From: Rhizobium oryziradicis
GTDB lineage: Bacteria; Pseudomonadota; Alphaproteobacteria; Rhizobiales; Rhizobiaceae
NCBI RefSeq assembly: GCF_001939045.1
Contig: NZ_MKIM01000028.1
Span: 62,001-126,000 of the forward strand
Length of the DNA stretch: 64,000 nt
Direction: 5' to 3'
Of this stretch, positions 1 through 9,533 are shown piece after piece (positions within the stretch are counted from its first letter, which is position 1; each line of letters starts with the position of its first letter). The notes under the pieces are model-generated. The model did not search any database. It was not told the DNA's origin and worked only from the letters and a program-made list of their open reading frames with translations. A program made the translations under genes and the position numbers.

Positions 1-605
1 GGTTCGTGCTCGCTGGAGAGTTTCCACAAAACGAAATCGCCAGGGCTTTTCTTGTGGGCATCCACCGCGATGCGGATGCCAGCCTGCTGCTCATCCAGAT
101 TGCGCTTGGAAAGCTGACCGTAAGCCGCCATCGACTTGGTATCAAACAGCACTTCGCCTTCCGCCACATAGGCATGGCCCTTGGCGATCAGCACCTCGAT
201 GATGTCAATCATCTGCTGGATATTGTCGGTGGCGCGTGGCTCGACCGTGGGCTCAAGGCAGCCAAGCCGCGCCACATCGGCGTGATACTGGTCCGCGGTC
301 TTTTGTGTCACCTTGGCAATGGCATCGTTGAGCGCAAGATCGGGAAAATCGCGCAATGCGCGCGCATTGATCTTGTCATCCACATCGGTGATGTTGCGGG
401 CATAGGTCACATGCTTCTCGCCATAGACATGACGCAGCAACCGATAGAGCACATCAAACACAATGACGGGCCGGGCATTGCCGATATGGGCAAAATCATA
501 AACGGTTGGGCCGCACACATACATGCGCACGTTTGAAGGGTCGATGGGGGTAAAATCAACCTTGTTGCGCGTCAATGTGTTGTAGAGCTTGAGGCCCTCA
601 GTCAT
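1..605 (-). CDS. cysS: Cysteinyl-tRNA synthetase, N-terminal part (runs off the window)
   Basis: Charges tRNA-Cys with cysteine in the cytoplasm. About 201 N-terminal residues are visible; the C-terminal half lies outside the window. The reading frame begins [18 protein letters not shown]. It has the zinc-site cysteine in VCGPTVYD (Cys31) and the class I signature as HIGN (residues 40-43) within FAHIGNARP, a common form in Cys[13 protein letters not shown] sequence (here NITDVDDKI) follows, as expected for the family. It is transcribed away from the polygalacturonase gene, and the two share an upstream region of about 310 bp. Identification is secure; only completeness cannot be judged. Confidence 0.95.
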   Translation of the reverse strand, partial: MTEGLKLYNTLTRNKVDFTPIDPSNVRMYVCGPTVYDFAHIGNARPVIVFDVLYRLLRHVYGEKHVTYARNITDVDDKINARALRDFPDLALNDAIAKVTQKTADQYHADVARLGCLEPTVEPRATDNIQQMIDIIEVLIAKGHAYVAEGEVLFDTKSMAAYGQLSKRNLDEQQAGIRIAVDAHKKSPGDFVLWKLSSEHE

Positions 606-917
606 GTCAGTCTCCCAGACGTGTTTACACCCGGCTGGACCGAGCGTTTGTCATCTGGGACTTTTACAAGAGACGAAAACGGCCGGGCCAGCGCATGCGC
701 TAGCGAATAATAATCCAGCAAATGGTGCAGGTGCTCGTTTTCATGCATGCTTTATGGCGCGGGTGGTGAATTTGGTCAAGAGGTCGTGACATGCTGATCT
801 TGCCAAAAAAGTGAGAATATTTTTTCTTGTGACATCGCTATGCCAATATCAAATCCTTCATTCACCCAAACCCGCTCTGAGACCTCTCGCCTCATCATTG
901 CTTTCAAGGAATATCTC
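606..917. other. Divergent intergenic region cysS / polygalacturonase
   Basis: No convincing gene. It must hold the promoters of cysS and of the polygalacturonase gene. The heptamer GTGACAT occurs twice (786-792 and 829-835), 43 bp apart and flanking an A/T-rich stretch. This could be a regulator site, but the motif is short and I cannot assign it. Confidence 0.4.
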
Positions 918-2540
918 ATGCCGCGCACTCTCTCAGGTTCAAAGCGAAATGCCGCCCATCTGGTATCGGGTCTGGCTCTGACCCTGTCTGTGTTTTCGCC
1001 CGCTGCCAGTTGGGCCGCCGATCCACCAGTTTCCACCCAATGGGGTGTGGTGAGTGAGCCCGCAGCACCCGCCAATATCTGCGCCACACTCAGCGCCACG
1101 TTGCAATCCACCAATGGTTCACTGGATGCGGTTGACGCTGACGGCAAAGCGCCCCATCCGGATCAGGATCGTTTGCAGGCGGCGATCAATGCCTGCACCT
1201 CCGGTGCCGTGAAGCTGGTGGTGGGCGATGGTGCAAAAGATGCCTTCCTCAGCGGGCCGTTGACGCTGAAAAGCGATGTCACGCTCTGGATCGACAAGGG
1301 AGTGACGCTGTTTGCCTCGCGCGATCCCAAAGATTACGACACAGGAGAGGATGACTGCGGCACCGCCAATGACTCCAGCAAAAAGACCTGCAAACCGTTG
1401 ATTGAGGCCAAGGATACCAAAAACGCTGGTATTGTTGGTGAGGGCCGGATTGATGGTCGCGGCGGATCGCTGCTGCTATCGGGCGATAATGCTGGCAAGC
1501 GCTCGTGGTGGGATGTGGCGTGGCAATCCAAGCAGGGGTTGAAGCAGCACGCATTCAGGCTTTTGCAAATCAATGGCGGGCAGGATTTTACCCTGCACGA
1601 TATCACCTTGATGAACAGCCCGAATTTTCACGTCGCCAGTGATGGCTTGGATGGCCTGCTGGCCTGGGGCATCAAGATTCTCACCCCCAGTGCGGTCTAT
1701 ACCAAGCCCGGTTATGCGTGCCCGGAAGGCACAACGCCTGATAAGCTGACGCCTGCAACGTGCTTTACGCCCGACACTGTCAAAAACACCGATGGTTTTG
1801 ATCCCGGGCAGTCGTCGCGGGTGCTGTTGGCCTACAGCTATATCAGCACCGGCGATGATCACGTTGCCATCAAGGCTGGCGGTAAAAAACCATCCACCCA
1901 GATGACCTTTGCGCATAATCACTTCTATTATGGGCACGGTCTCTCCATCGGCTCGGAAACCAATTCCGGCGTTGAGGACATCTCTGTCTATGATCTGGTG
2001 ATGGATGGTTTTGACAGCCCCAATGGCAATGGCCTGCGCATCAAATCCGACCCATCGAGAGGGGGCAAAGTCACCAACGTTATTTATGGTGATGTATGTA
2101 TGCGCAACACGCGCTATCCGATGGTCTTTGATACGCATTACTCAGATAAAGCGGGAAATCTCCTGCCGGATTTTTCTGGCATCACGGTGCGCAATTTCAA
2201 ATATATGGGCAGCAAGGCCGATGGCGGCGGCTATCTTGTGTTTCGCGGTCTTCAACAGGATGGTCAATATCTGCCGCTGGGTCTAACGCTCGACACGGTT
2301 CAGTTTGAAGGCAAGCAACCCGCCATTCTCGGCTCGCCGCAGATTGCGGCCAATGAAAAGCCCAGCTATGCCCATATCACCCTTGGCCCTGGCCCGGTGA
2401 GCTTTGCCGATGCGCTGAAACCGGATGTTGCCGCGCGCTTTAAAGTCACGAACCTGATGGATGGCATGCCGGCAGATGAGATGGATTGTTCTGCCGCTTT
2501 CGTGCCGTTTTCGAGCGTGGTGGAGGGAGCGCCCATTTGA
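918..2540 (+). CDS. Secreted polygalacturonase, glycoside hydrolase family 28
   Basis: Hydrolyses alpha-1,4-galacturonan (pectin) in plant cell walls. The 540-aa product starts with a Sec signal peptide (basic MPRTLSGSKR, hydrophobic core, cleavage likely after ASWA near residue 34). All four GH28 signatures are present: NTDG-F-D (residues 290-295), GDD (312-314), GHG (339-341) and RIK (374-376). These supply the catalytic acids D292, D313 and D314, plus H340, R374 and K376, so the enzyme should be active. I chose the ATG at 918 because AAGGA lies 7 nt upstream and the signal peptide starts there; an in-frame ATG at 840 adds 26 residues that do not look like a leader. The length fits the PehA/PglA enzymes of plant pathogens; Agrobacterium vitis pehA is a known rhizobial example. 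Endo or exo mode cannot be read from sequence. Confidence 0.93.
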   Translation: MPRTLSGSKRNAAHLVSGLALTLSVFSPAASWAADPPVSTQWGVVSEPAAPANICATLSATLQSTNGSLDAVDADGKAPHPDQDRLQAAINACTSGAVKLVVGDGAKDAFLSGPLTLKSDVTLWIDKGVTLFASRDPKDYDTGEDDCGTANDSSKKTCKPLIEAKDTKNAGIVGEGRIDGRGGSLLLSGDNAGKRSWWDVAWQSKQGLKQHAFRLLQINGGQDFTLHDITLMNSPNFHVASDGLDGLLAWGIKILTPSAVYTKPGYACPEGTTPDKLTPATCFTPDTVKNTDGFDPGQSSRVLLAYSYISTGDDHVAIKAGGKKPSTQMTFAHNHFYYGHGLSIGSETNSGVEDISVYDLVMDGFDSPNGNGLRIKSDPSRGGKVTNVIYGDVCMRNTRYPMVFDTHYSDKAGNLLPDFSGITVRNFKYMGSKADGGGYLVFRGLQQDGQYLPLGLTLDTVQFEGKQPAILGSPQIAANEKPSYAHITLGPGPVSFADALKPDVAARFKVTNLMDGMPADEMDCSAAFVPFSSVVEGAPI

Positions 2541-2643
2541 CGAGGCCTTGAAGCGTCAAGCGTCATGGGTTGATTGACAAAGGCCGAGGCCGTTTTGCAT
2601 CTTGTGTGTTTGCGGCTGTTGTGCTTGTTACGTTCAAAAGTGA

Positions 2644-2689
2644 CAGTGCCGCCCAAAAATAGCAGTGCCGCCCAAAAAACACAGTGCCG
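2644..2689. repeat. 19-bp direct repeat before rfbC (two full units plus a partial third)
   Basis: CAGTGCCGCCCAAAAA occurs at 2644-2659 and 2663-2678, and CAGTGCCG again at 2682-2689, giving a 19-bp period. The array lies in the 160-bp gap just upstream of the rfbC ribosome-binding site, so it sits in the probable 5' leader. No coding sense is apparent. It may be a protein-binding array or a slippage product. Confidence 0.75.
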
Positions 2690-2700
2690 AAGGAAGACCG

Positions 2701-3264
2701 ATGCAATTTGAAACGACAAAAATTTCCGGCGTATTTCTGATCACGCCGAAGCGATTTGGTGATGCGCGTGGCTATTTTGTTGAGACATTTCGGGAAAACC
2801 TGTTTGAGCGCGAGGTGGGGGCATTCCACTTTGTTCAGGACAATCAATCCTTCTCGGCTGAAGTCGGCACTGTTCGGGGTCTGCATTTTCAGCTGAATCC
2901 GAAGGCGCAAGGTAAATTGGTCTCCTGTGCTGCCGGTGCCTTGCTGGATGTCGCGGTTGATATTCGCAAGGGCTCGCCAACCTACGGCCAGTTTGTCACG
3001 GCTGAGCTGTCGCAGGAAAATGGTTGCCAACTCTGGGTGCCGCCGGGTTTTGCCCACGGTTTTTGCACGTTGAAACCCAATACAGTGATCAGCTATAAGG
3101 TCACGGACTATTATAGCCCCGAGAATGATCGTGGGTTGCTGTGGAACGATCCTGCCATCGGCATTGATTGGCCAGTGGCAGATGGGCAGGCAATTTTGTC
3201 GGATAAAGACCAAAAACAGCCAAAACTCAGTGACCTTGACGCAAATTTTGTCTATCAGGCTTGA
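2701..3264 (+). CDS. rfbC: dTDP-4-dehydrorhamnose 3,5-epimerase
   Basis: Third enzyme of dTDP-L-rhamnose synthesis: epimerises dTDP-4-keto-6-deoxyglucose at C3 and C5. The 187-aa length is normal for the cupin RmlC family. TVRGLHFQ carries the catalytic histidine (His62), and the conserved VPPGFAHGF and NDP-IGIDWP segments follow. I placed the start at the ATG at 2701 with GAAGGA just upstream; an in-frame GTG at 2665 lies inside the direct-repeat array and gives a non-conserved N-terminus. It is first in an rfbC-rfbB-rfbD-rfbA cluster. Rhamnose probably ends up in LPS O-antigen or another surface polysaccharide; no glycosyltransferase in the window shows which. Confidence 0.96.
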   Translation: MQFETTKISGVFLITPKRFGDARGYFVETFRENLFEREVGAFHFVQDNQSFSAEVGTVRGLHFQLNPKAQGKLVSCAAGALLDVAVDIRKGSPTYGQFVTAELSQENGCQLWVPPGFAHGFCTLKPNTVISYKVTDYYSPENDRGLLWNDPAIGIDWPVADGQAILSDKDQKQPKLSDLDANFVYQA

Positions 3265-3404
3265 GGATCGTAAAAGCGCCGTGGATGTTTTGTAAGCCAT
3301 GGCCTTGTCATACTTTGAATTTGCCGCTTCTACTTCCCATTGGTTCCGATGTCAGGAATTCTAGAGTAGAAGCCGAGCAACATGGTTTTAGAGGGTGAGT
3401 GAAA

Positions 3405-4466
3405 ATGCGGGTTCTTGTTACCGGTGGCGCTGGATTTATTGGATCGGCCGTTGTGCGCCATCTGGTTGTCGATAAGAGTTACGATGTTCTCAATGTCGAT
3501 AAGCTGACCTATGCCGGCACCCTGACCTCTGTGAACATGCTCGAAGGCAATCCGCTGTATCGGTTTTTGAAGGCCGATATTTGCGATGGTCAAGCGATTT
3601 CTGAAGCTTTTTCGAGCTTCAAGCCCGACCGGGTCATGCATCTGGCGGCAGAAAGCCATGTCGATCGCTCCATCACCGGTGCAAAGGATTTTGTGGAAAC
3701 CAACGTGCTTGGCTCTTTCACCATGCTGGAATGTGCCCGTGCCTATTGGCAGGCGCTGGAAGGCGATGCCAAGGCGCGTTTTCGGTTTTTGCATGTGTCG
3801 ACCGATGAAGTCTACGGATCGCTAGGCGATGACGGCTTGTTTACTGAGGCCACGCCTTATGATCCAAGCTCGCCCTATTCGGCCTCAAAAGCAGCGTCCG
3901 ACCATTTGGCCAAGGCGTGGGAGCGCACCTATGGCATGCCGATTGTGGTCTCCAACTGCTCGAACAATTACGGCCCGTTCCATTTCCCTGAAAAGCTGAT
4001 TCCATTGATGATTATCAATGCGTTGGAAGGCAAGCCTTTGCCGGTCTATGGCAATGGCGTCAATATTCGCGACTGGCTCTATGTGGAAGACCACGCCCGC
4101 GCGCTGGACATTATTGCCGAGCGTGGCCGGATTGGCGAAACCTATAATGTCGGCGGACGCAACGAGCGCCGCAACATTGATGTGGTCAAGCGCGTTTGCC
4201 AGTTGATGGATGAGTTGCACCCCGCTGGCCGTCCGCATGAAAATCTGATCCAATATGTGACCGACCGTCCCGGCCATGATGCGCGCTACGCCATTGATGC
4301 CACCAAGCTGGAAACGGAGCTGGGTTGGAAGGCGCTGGAAAACTTCGACACCGGCATTGAGAAAACCGTGAAATGGTATCTCGAAAACGAGTGGTGGTGG
4401 GCTCCCTTGCGTCAAGGTTATGATGGCACCCGGCTTGGCCTTTTGAAGGCAGGCGCAAGCAAATGA
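3405..4466 (+). CDS. rfbB: dTDP-glucose 4,6-dehydratase
   Basis: Second step of dTDP-L-rhamnose synthesis, NAD-dependent 4,6-dehydration. The 353-aa protein has the Rossmann motif TGGAGFIG (residues 6-13), the catalytic STDEVYG segment (T133, D134, E135) and the YSASK motif (Y158, K162) of extended SDRs. The start is the ATG at 3405 with GAGGGTGAG 6 nt upstream; a GTG two codons earlier is possible. A 140-bp gap separates it from rfbC and contains a 9-bp inverted repeat (GCTTCTACT at 3326 and AGTAGAAGC at 3365). Its stop overlaps the rfbD start (ATGA). Confidence 0.96.
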   Translation: MRVLVTGGAGFIGSAVVRHLVVDKSYDVLNVDKLTYAGTLTSVNMLEGNPLYRFLKADICDGQAISEAFSSFKPDRVMHLAAESHVDRSITGAKDFVETNVLGSFTMLECARAYWQALEGDAKARFRFLHVSTDEVYGSLGDDGLFTEATPYDPSSPYSASKAASDHLAKAWERTYGMPIVVSNCSNNYGPFHFPEKLIPLMIINALEGKPLPVYGNGVNIRDWLYVEDHARALDIIAERGRIGETYNVGGRNERRNIDVVKRVCQLMDELHPAGRPHENLIQYVTDRPGHDARYAIDATKLETELGWKALENFDTGIEKTVKWYLENEWWWAPLRQGYDGTRLGLLKAGASK

Positions 4467-5365
4467 GTGACGTGAAACGCTACGTGGTCACCGGCGTTGC
4501 TGGGCAGGTTGTTCAGTCTCTTGTCGAGCAGGCAAAGGGCAACAGTGCTGTTGAGGTCATCCCGCTCGGTCGCCCCGCGCTGGATCTTGGCGAGCCTGAG
4601 ACCATTGAGAGCGTTCTGCGGGCTGCAAAGCCAGACCTGATTGTCTCTGCCGCCGCTTATACGGCGGTGGATCAGGCCGAAACTGACGAAGCGGCGGCTT
4701 TTGCCGTCAACGCACAGGGACCAGCAGAACTGGCACGGGTTGCGAAGGCGCTCGGCGTGCCACTGGTGCATATCTCGACCGATTACGTGTTCGATGGCAG
4801 CAAAGCGGCCCCCTATAACGAGAGCGATCCGGTTGCGCCGCTTGGAGTCTATGGCCGCAGCAAGCTGGAAGGTGAGCAACAGGTTGCCGCAAACACCAGC
4901 GATTACGCCATTTTGCGCACCGCTTGGGTCTATAGCCCTTATGGCAAGAATTTTTTGCGCACCATGCTTCGTCTGGCCGAAACGCGCGATGAGCTGAATG
5001 TTGTCGACGATCAGATTGGCAATCCCACCTCAGCGCAGGATATTGCCGATGCGGTTCTCGCGGTTGGTCAAAACCTGCTGGCGTCTAACGATGCGACCTT
5101 GCGGGGTGTGTTTCACCTCAGCGGCACCGGCGAGGGGAGCTGGGCAGATTTTGCCACGGAGATTTTCCGCCTATCAAAATTGCAAGGTGGCGTTCATGCG
5201 GTTGTTGGCCGCATTCCCTCCAGCGCCTATCCCACGCCAGCGCGTCGCCCGGCCAATTCCAGATTGGACTGCACCAAATTGGCAGAGGTTCACGGCGTCA
5301 CGCTTCCAGATTGGCGTTTGTCCACCGAGCGTGTTGTGAAGCAAGTTTTGGCCGAGGGCCAGTGA
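4463..5365 (+). CDS. rfbD: dTDP-4-dehydrorhamnose reductase
   Basis: Last step of dTDP-L-rhamnose synthesis, NAD(P)H reduction of the 4-keto group. The 300-aa length is normal. The nucleotide-binding turn reads [10 protein letters not shown], slightly off the common Gxx[12 protein letters not shown] (T106) and YGRSK (Y130, K134) provide the catalytic residues. The 4-nt ATGA overlap with rfbB indicates translational coupling. Confidence 0.96.
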   Translation: MSDVKRYVVTGVAGQVVQSLVEQAKGNSAVEVIPLGRPALDLGEPETIESVLRAAKPDLIVSAAAYTAVDQAETDEAAAFAVNAQGPAELARVAKALGVPLVHISTDYVFDGSKAAPYNESDPVAPLGVYGRSKLEGEQQVAANTSDYAILRTAWVYSPYGKNFLRTMLRLAETRDELNVVDDQIGNPTSAQDIADAVLAVGQNLLASNDATLRGVFHLSGTGEGSWADFATEIFRLSKLQGGVHAVVGRIPSSAYPTPARRPANSRLDCTKLAEVHGVTLPDWRLSTERVVKQVLAEGQ

Positions 5366-5388
5366 TAAACAAAATGAGGAGTTTGTAA

Positions 5389-6264
5389 ATGAAGGGCATT
5401 ATTCTGGCAGGGGGCAGCGGCACGCGCTTGCACCCTATGACGCTGGTCACGTCCAAGCAGCTGATGCCAGTTTACGATAAGCCGATGATTTACTATCCGC
5501 TATCGACTCTGATGCTGGCCGGGATTCGGGATATTCTGATCATTTCAACGCCAACTGATCTGCCGAATTTCCAGAAACTCCTCGGAGATGGCTCGAACTG
5601 GGGCATTTCTTTGAGCTATGCCGAACAGCCATCACCGGATGGTTTGGCGCAGGCCTATATTATTGGCGCAGACTTCATTGGTTCCAGCCCGTCGTGTCTC
5701 ATTCTCGGCGACAACATCTTCTATGGTCATGGCATCAATGACCTCTTCAAGGGCGCGATGGGCCGCCAAGAAGGGGCAACCGTGTTTGCCTACCACGTCA
5801 ATGATCCGCAGCGTTACGGCGTGGTGGCTTTCGACGAGAACAGCAAAGCCACCTCGATTGAGGAAAAGCCGGAAAATCCAAAATCGAACTGGGCCGTGAC
5901 CGGTTTGTATTTCTACGACAACCAGGTGGTTGATATTGCTGCCAACATGAAGCCATCGGCCCGTGGCGAGCTGGAAATCACCGATGTGAACAAGGCCTAT
6001 CTTGAGCGCGGTCAGCTGCATGTCGAGAAAATGGGTCGCGGTTATGCCTGGCTTGATACCGGAACCCCCGATAGCCTTTTGGAAGCGGGCGAGTTTGTGG
6101 CAACCCTTGAGCGTCGTCAGGGCTTCAAGATTTCCTGCCCTGAGGAGGTCGCATTCCGGCTCGGCTTTATCGACGCCACGCAGCTGGAAGTTCTGGGCCG
6201 CCGCTATGGAAAAAGCGATTACGGCAAATATCTGCTGAGGCAATTGGCTGAGAGCGGTCAGTAA
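5389..6264 (+). CDS. rfbA: Glucose-1-phosphate thymidylyltransferase
   Basis: Makes dTDP-glucose from dTTP and glucose-1-phosphate, the entry step of the rhamnose pathway. The 291-aa protein has the nucleotidyltransferase signature [11 protein letters not shown] at residues 6-16 and [11 protein letters not shown] after it, both typical of RmlA. A good Shine-Dalgarno (GAGGA) lies 10 nt before the ATG. It is the last gene of the rfb operon and is followed 11 bp later by a strong terminator. Confidence 0.97.
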   Translation: MKGIILAGGSGTRLHPMTLVTSKQLMPVYDKPMIYYPLSTLMLAGIRDILIISTPTDLPNFQKLLGDGSNWGISLSYAEQPSPDGLAQAYIIGADFIGSSPSCLILGDNIFYGHGINDLFKGAMGRQEGATVFAYHVNDPQRYGVVAFDENSKATSIEEKPENPKSNWAVTGLYFYDNQVVDIAANMKPSARGELEITDVNKAYLERGQLHVEKMGRGYAWLDTGTPDSLLEAGEFVATLERRQGFKISCPEEVAFRLGFIDATQLEVLGRRYGKSDYGKYLLRQLAESGQ

Positions 6265-6275
6265 GCGTGAGAGTC

Positions 6276-6302
6276 TGGCCCGCCTTAAAGGCGGGCCATT
6301 TT
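6276..6302 (+). terminator. Intrinsic terminator of the rfb operon
   Basis: A perfect 9-bp stem TGGCCCGCC / GGCGGGCCA with a 5-nt loop, followed by TTTT. It lies between convergent rfbA and ugd. There is no T-run on the other strand, so it serves the + strand operon. Confidence 0.9.
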
Positions 6303-6305
6303 GTA

Positions 6306-7631
6306 TCAGTGCTGTTCACGGCCCAGAGAGACGTAATGCGTGAAGCCGCTGCGCTTGGCCTCATTGGCATTGAGCATGTTGCGCAAATCCACCAGAACGG
6401 GCGATGCCATGACGGATGCGATAGCCTTGAAATCATAGGCCTTGAAAATCATCCAGTCGGTCAAAATCACCAAAATATCAGCATCTTGCGCTGCATCTTT
6501 TGGCGATGTCACCATGGTTACGCCCGGCAGGAGCGTTGCGGCTTCATGGGGGTGAGACGGATCATAAGCGATAATCTGTGCACCCATGGCTTGAAGAGCG
6601 GGCAGCACAACAAGACTTGTGCCCTCGCGCATATCGTCGGTCTGGCCTTTGAAGGTGACGCCCAGAACCGCGATTTTCTTGCCTTTGACGTCACCGCCAG
6701 CCGCACCGACGATCTTGCTGACCATATCCATTTTGCGACTGTTGTTGGCTTCCACAGCGGACGACACGACCAGCGAGCGCACGCCCGCGTCTGAGGCGGT
6801 GGCAATCAGTGCGCGGGTGTCTTTTGGAAAGCACGATCCGCCCCAACCCGGACCGGTGTTGAGAAAGCCCTGGCCAATGCGCTTGTCAAAGCCGAGGCCG
6901 CGCGCAACATCATCAACATTGGCTCCCACGGCTTCACAAAGATTGGCAATCTCATCGATAAAGCTGATTTTGACCGCCAGAAAAGCGTTCGCCGCGTATT
7001 TGATCAGCTCTGCCGTTTGAATACCGGTTTTGAACAGCGGCACTTTTCCATGCATCAAAAGAGGGGCGTAGATTCGCTCCATCATCTCGGCGGCTTCTGC
7101 ATCTTCCACGCCGACCACGACCCGGTCTGGCTCCAGAAAATCCTTGATGGCCGCACCTTCGCGCAAAAATTCCGGATTGGACGCAACCGCGATCCGCGCA
7201 TCTGGAGACACGTTTTGCTGGGCGATGTCAAACACCCGGCTGTTGGTGCCAACCGGCACGGTTGATTTCGTGACGATCACCGTGAAGCCGGTGGTGGCCT
7301 GGGCAATTTCGGCCGCTGCCGCATAGACATATTTGAGATCTGCGCGGCCGGTGCCGTTTTCTGTCGGCGTTCCGACGGCGATGAAAATCGCGTCGCGGTC
7401 TTTGACACTTGCGGTCACATCGGTGCTGAATGAAATGCGTCCAGCCTGCACATTGCGCTGCACCAGCTCGTCAAGGCCGGGCTCATAGATCGGCATTTTG
7501 CCTTGGCGCAGCATGGCGATCTTGTTCTCGTCCTTGTCGACACAAATCACCTCATGACCCAATTCAGCAAAGCATGCACCGCTGACCAGGCCAACATAGC
7601 CGGTGCCCACCATTGTCACGCGAACTCTCAT
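6306..7631 (-). CDS. ugd: UDP-glucose 6-dehydrogenase
   Basis: Oxidises UDP-glucose to UDP-glucuronate with two NAD, a precursor of surface polysaccharides. The 441-aa protein has the N-terminal NAD fold (VGTGYVGL, residues 8-15), the KSTVPVGT segment, K211 and N215 of the active site, and the catalytic cysteine in GGSCFPKD (Cys267). Length and motifs match bacterial Ugd (rhizobial RkpK). It faces the rfb operon, so the two sugar-nucleotide pathways are neighbours but separately transcribed. Confidence 0.96.
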   Translation of the reverse strand: MRVRVTMVGTGYVGLVSGACFAELGHEVICVDKDENKIAMLRQGKMPIYEPGLDELVQRNVQAGRISFSTDVTASVKDRDAIFIAVGTPTENGTGRADLKYVYAAAAEIAQATTGFTVIVTKSTVPVGTNSRVFDIAQQNVSPDARIAVASNPEFLREGAAIKDFLEPDRVVVGVEDAEAAEMMERIYAPLLMHGKVPLFKTGIQTAELIKYAANAFLAVKISFIDEIANLCEAVGANVDDVARGLGFDKRIGQGFLNTGPGWGGSCFPKDTRALIATASDAGVRSLVVSSAVEANNSRKMDMVSKIVGAAGGDVKGKKIAVLGVTFKGQTDDMREGTSLVVLPALQAMGAQIIAYDPSHPHEAATLLPGVTMVTSPKDAAQDADILVILTDWMIFKAYDFKAIASVMASPVLVDLRNMLNANEAKRSGFTHYVSLGREQH

Positions 7632-8001
7632 TGTTTACGCCGCTTTCTTAATTTCATGAGACGAAGGGCCTTTCAAACCAGATAAAGCGCTTCAACGCAT
7701 CGAGTGATTGCCACCTAACGCCAGACACTCAACGCTAGACTGGCTTCAGATTTCTCTGCTCTTAACGCAGCGGCTATCCTAAGTCACCTATTGCAGCTCT
7801 TTTCAACGCTAAGATCACAGCGCCTGTAAAAATCTGGGGGAAATTCAAAAATCGAGGTTCCAGACCCGCGCCAGCCCTTTCCGCGCGCATAAGAATGCCT
7901 GTTGGGCCTTGCATCTGGTTGCTGTTTCTTCTAACTGAAAGATAAGTATTCACTTTTTGTTCCGTTTTGACGGTTCACGATTCTGGAGGAATGCAGCGCC
8001 C
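7632..8001. other. Divergent intergenic region ugd / radA
   Basis: No supported gene in about 370 bp. It should hold the ugd and radA promoters. GGAGGA at 7985-7990 is the radA ribosome-binding site. I found no clear repeat or dyad. It would be one end of the inversion suggested for the radA-SDR block. Confidence 0.5.
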
Positions 8002-9402
8002 ATGGCCAAGGCCAAAACCCAGTTTATCTGCCAGAATTGCGGCACGGTCCACACCCGGTGGGCTGGCAAATGCGATGGCTGTGGCGAATGGAACACCATT
8101 GTCGAAGAAGATCCTATGGGTGGCATAGGATCTGGCCCTGGAAAAGTGCCGAAAAAGGGCCGTCCTGTGACGCTCACATCGCTGTCTGGCGAAATCGAGG
8201 AGGCGCCGCGCATTCCAACCGGTCTGTCCGAGCTGGATCGCGCCACCGGTGGCGGCTTTGTGCGTGGCTCTGCGGTGCTGATTGGTGGTGATCCAGGCAT
8301 TGGCAAATCGACATTGCTGATGCAGGCCGCCGCAGCCCTTGCCCGCAAGGGACATCGCGTTGTCTATGTGTCGGGTGAAGAAGCGGTGGCACAGGTGCGC
8401 CTTCGCGCCCAAAGGCTTGATGCGGCGGACACAGATGTGCTTTTGGCGGCAGAGACCAATGTTGAAGATATTCTGGCAACGATTTCTGAGGGCAAACGCC
8501 CCGATCTGGTGATCATTGATTCGATTCAGACCTTGTGGAGCGATACCGCTGATTCAGCTCCAGGCACGGTGACGCAGGTACGCACCGGCGTGCAGGCGAT
8601 GATCCGCTTTGCCAAGCAGACGGGGGCCACCATGGTGCTGGTGGGTCACGTAACGAAGGAAGGGCAAATTGCCGGCCCGCGCGTGGTCGAGCATATGGTG
8701 GATGCGGTTCTCTATTTCGAAGGCGATCGCGGTCATCATTATCGCATCTTGCGTACGGTCAAAAACCGTTTTGGCCCGACCGATGAAATTGGCGTGTTCG
8801 AAATGTCGGATCGCGGTTTGCGCGAGGTTGCCAATCCCTCCGAGTTGTTTTTGGGTGAGCGCAATGAGAAAGCGCCGGGTGCTGCGGTGTTTGCCGGCAT
8901 GGAGGGCACGCGCCCGGTGCTTGTCGAGGTGCAGGCGCTTGTGGCGGCCACGGCGCTTGGCACGCCGCGCCGCGCCGTGGTTGGTTGGGATTCCAGCCGC
9001 CTTGCCATGATATTGGCGGTGCTGGAGGCCCATTGCGGTGTGCGGCTTGGTCAGCATGATGTCTATCTCAATGTCGCCGGTGGCTATAAGATCAATGAAC
9101 CTGCAGCCGATATGGCCATTGCGTCTGCGCTGGTATCGTCGCTTGCGGGCGTCGCGCTGCCCGCCGATTGTGTGTATTTCGGCGAGATCAGCCTGTCCGG
9201 TGCGGTGCGCCCGGTGTCACACACCGGCCAGCGCCTTAAAGAGGCCGAAAAGCTGGGCTTTTCTGCAGCCGTGCTGCCAGCCTCGTCGGTTGATTTGCCC
9301 AAAAAGGGCGGCCGATGGAGCGAAATTGAAAGCCTGACCGATCTGGTGGCCCGCATTGCGGGATCAAAGTTGAAGTCTCGTCAACAACAGGATGATGATT
9401 GA
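8002..9402 (+). CDS. radA: DNA repair protein RadA (Sms), branch-migration ATPase
   Basis: Processes recombination intermediates. The 466-aa protein has a four-cysteine zinc finger (C10, C13, C24, C27), Walker A GGDPGIGKST (residues 95-104), Walker B around LVIIDSIQ, the diagnostic KNRFG motif (254-258) and a C-terminal Lon-like domain. The start is the ATG at 8002 (MAKAKTQFICQNCG) with GGAGGA 11 nt upstream; an upstream extension to 7957 lacks conservation. It heads a + strand run with cvpA and purF. Confidence 0.97.
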   Translation: MAKAKTQFICQNCGTVHTRWAGKCDGCGEWNTIVEEDPMGGIGSGPGKVPKKGRPVTLTSLSGEIEEAPRIPTGLSELDRATGGGFVRGSAVLIGGDPGIGKSTLLMQAAAALARKGHRVVYVSGEEAVAQVRLRAQRLDAADTDVLLAAETNVEDILATISEGKRPDLVIIDSIQTLWSDTADSAPGTVTQVRTGVQAMIRFAKQTGATMVLVGHVTKEGQIAGPRVVEHMVDAVLYFEGDRGHHYRILRTVKNRFGPTDEIGVFEMSDRGLREVANPSELFLGERNEKAPGAAVFAGMEGTRPVLVEVQALVAATALGTPRRAVVGWDSSRLAMILAVLEAHCGVRLGQHDVYLNVAGGYKINEPAADMAIASALVSSLAGVALPADCVYFGEISLSGAVRPVSHTGQRLKEAEKLGFSAAVLPASSVDLPKKGGRWSEIESLTDLVARIAGSKLKSRQQQDDD

Positions 9403-9533
9403 TCCTTTCGCTTCGTGAAATCGTGGTGTAAGGAGAGGCCAAGTGAGAGAACAAGGCCAGAGATGGCGCAAAACTTGACTGGTGCCTGCAAGGCAAAGCC
9501 GCTTTGCAGGTTTAGGTTCTGGAGTTGAACTGA

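Noticed and set aside
840..917. Longer N-terminus for the polygalacturonase
   Set aside because: The extra 26 residues precede a complete signal peptide, and the ribosome-binding site fits the ATG at 918.
3326..3373. Inverted repeat GCTTCTACT/AGTAGAAGC between rfbC and rfbB
   Set aside because: Nine-bp arms with a 30-nt spacer could be chance; mentioned with rfbB but not raised as a separate finding.
9485..9510. Hairpin CCTGCAA/TTGCAGG between radA and cvpA as a terminator
   Set aside because: Short stem with no T-run; too weak to call.
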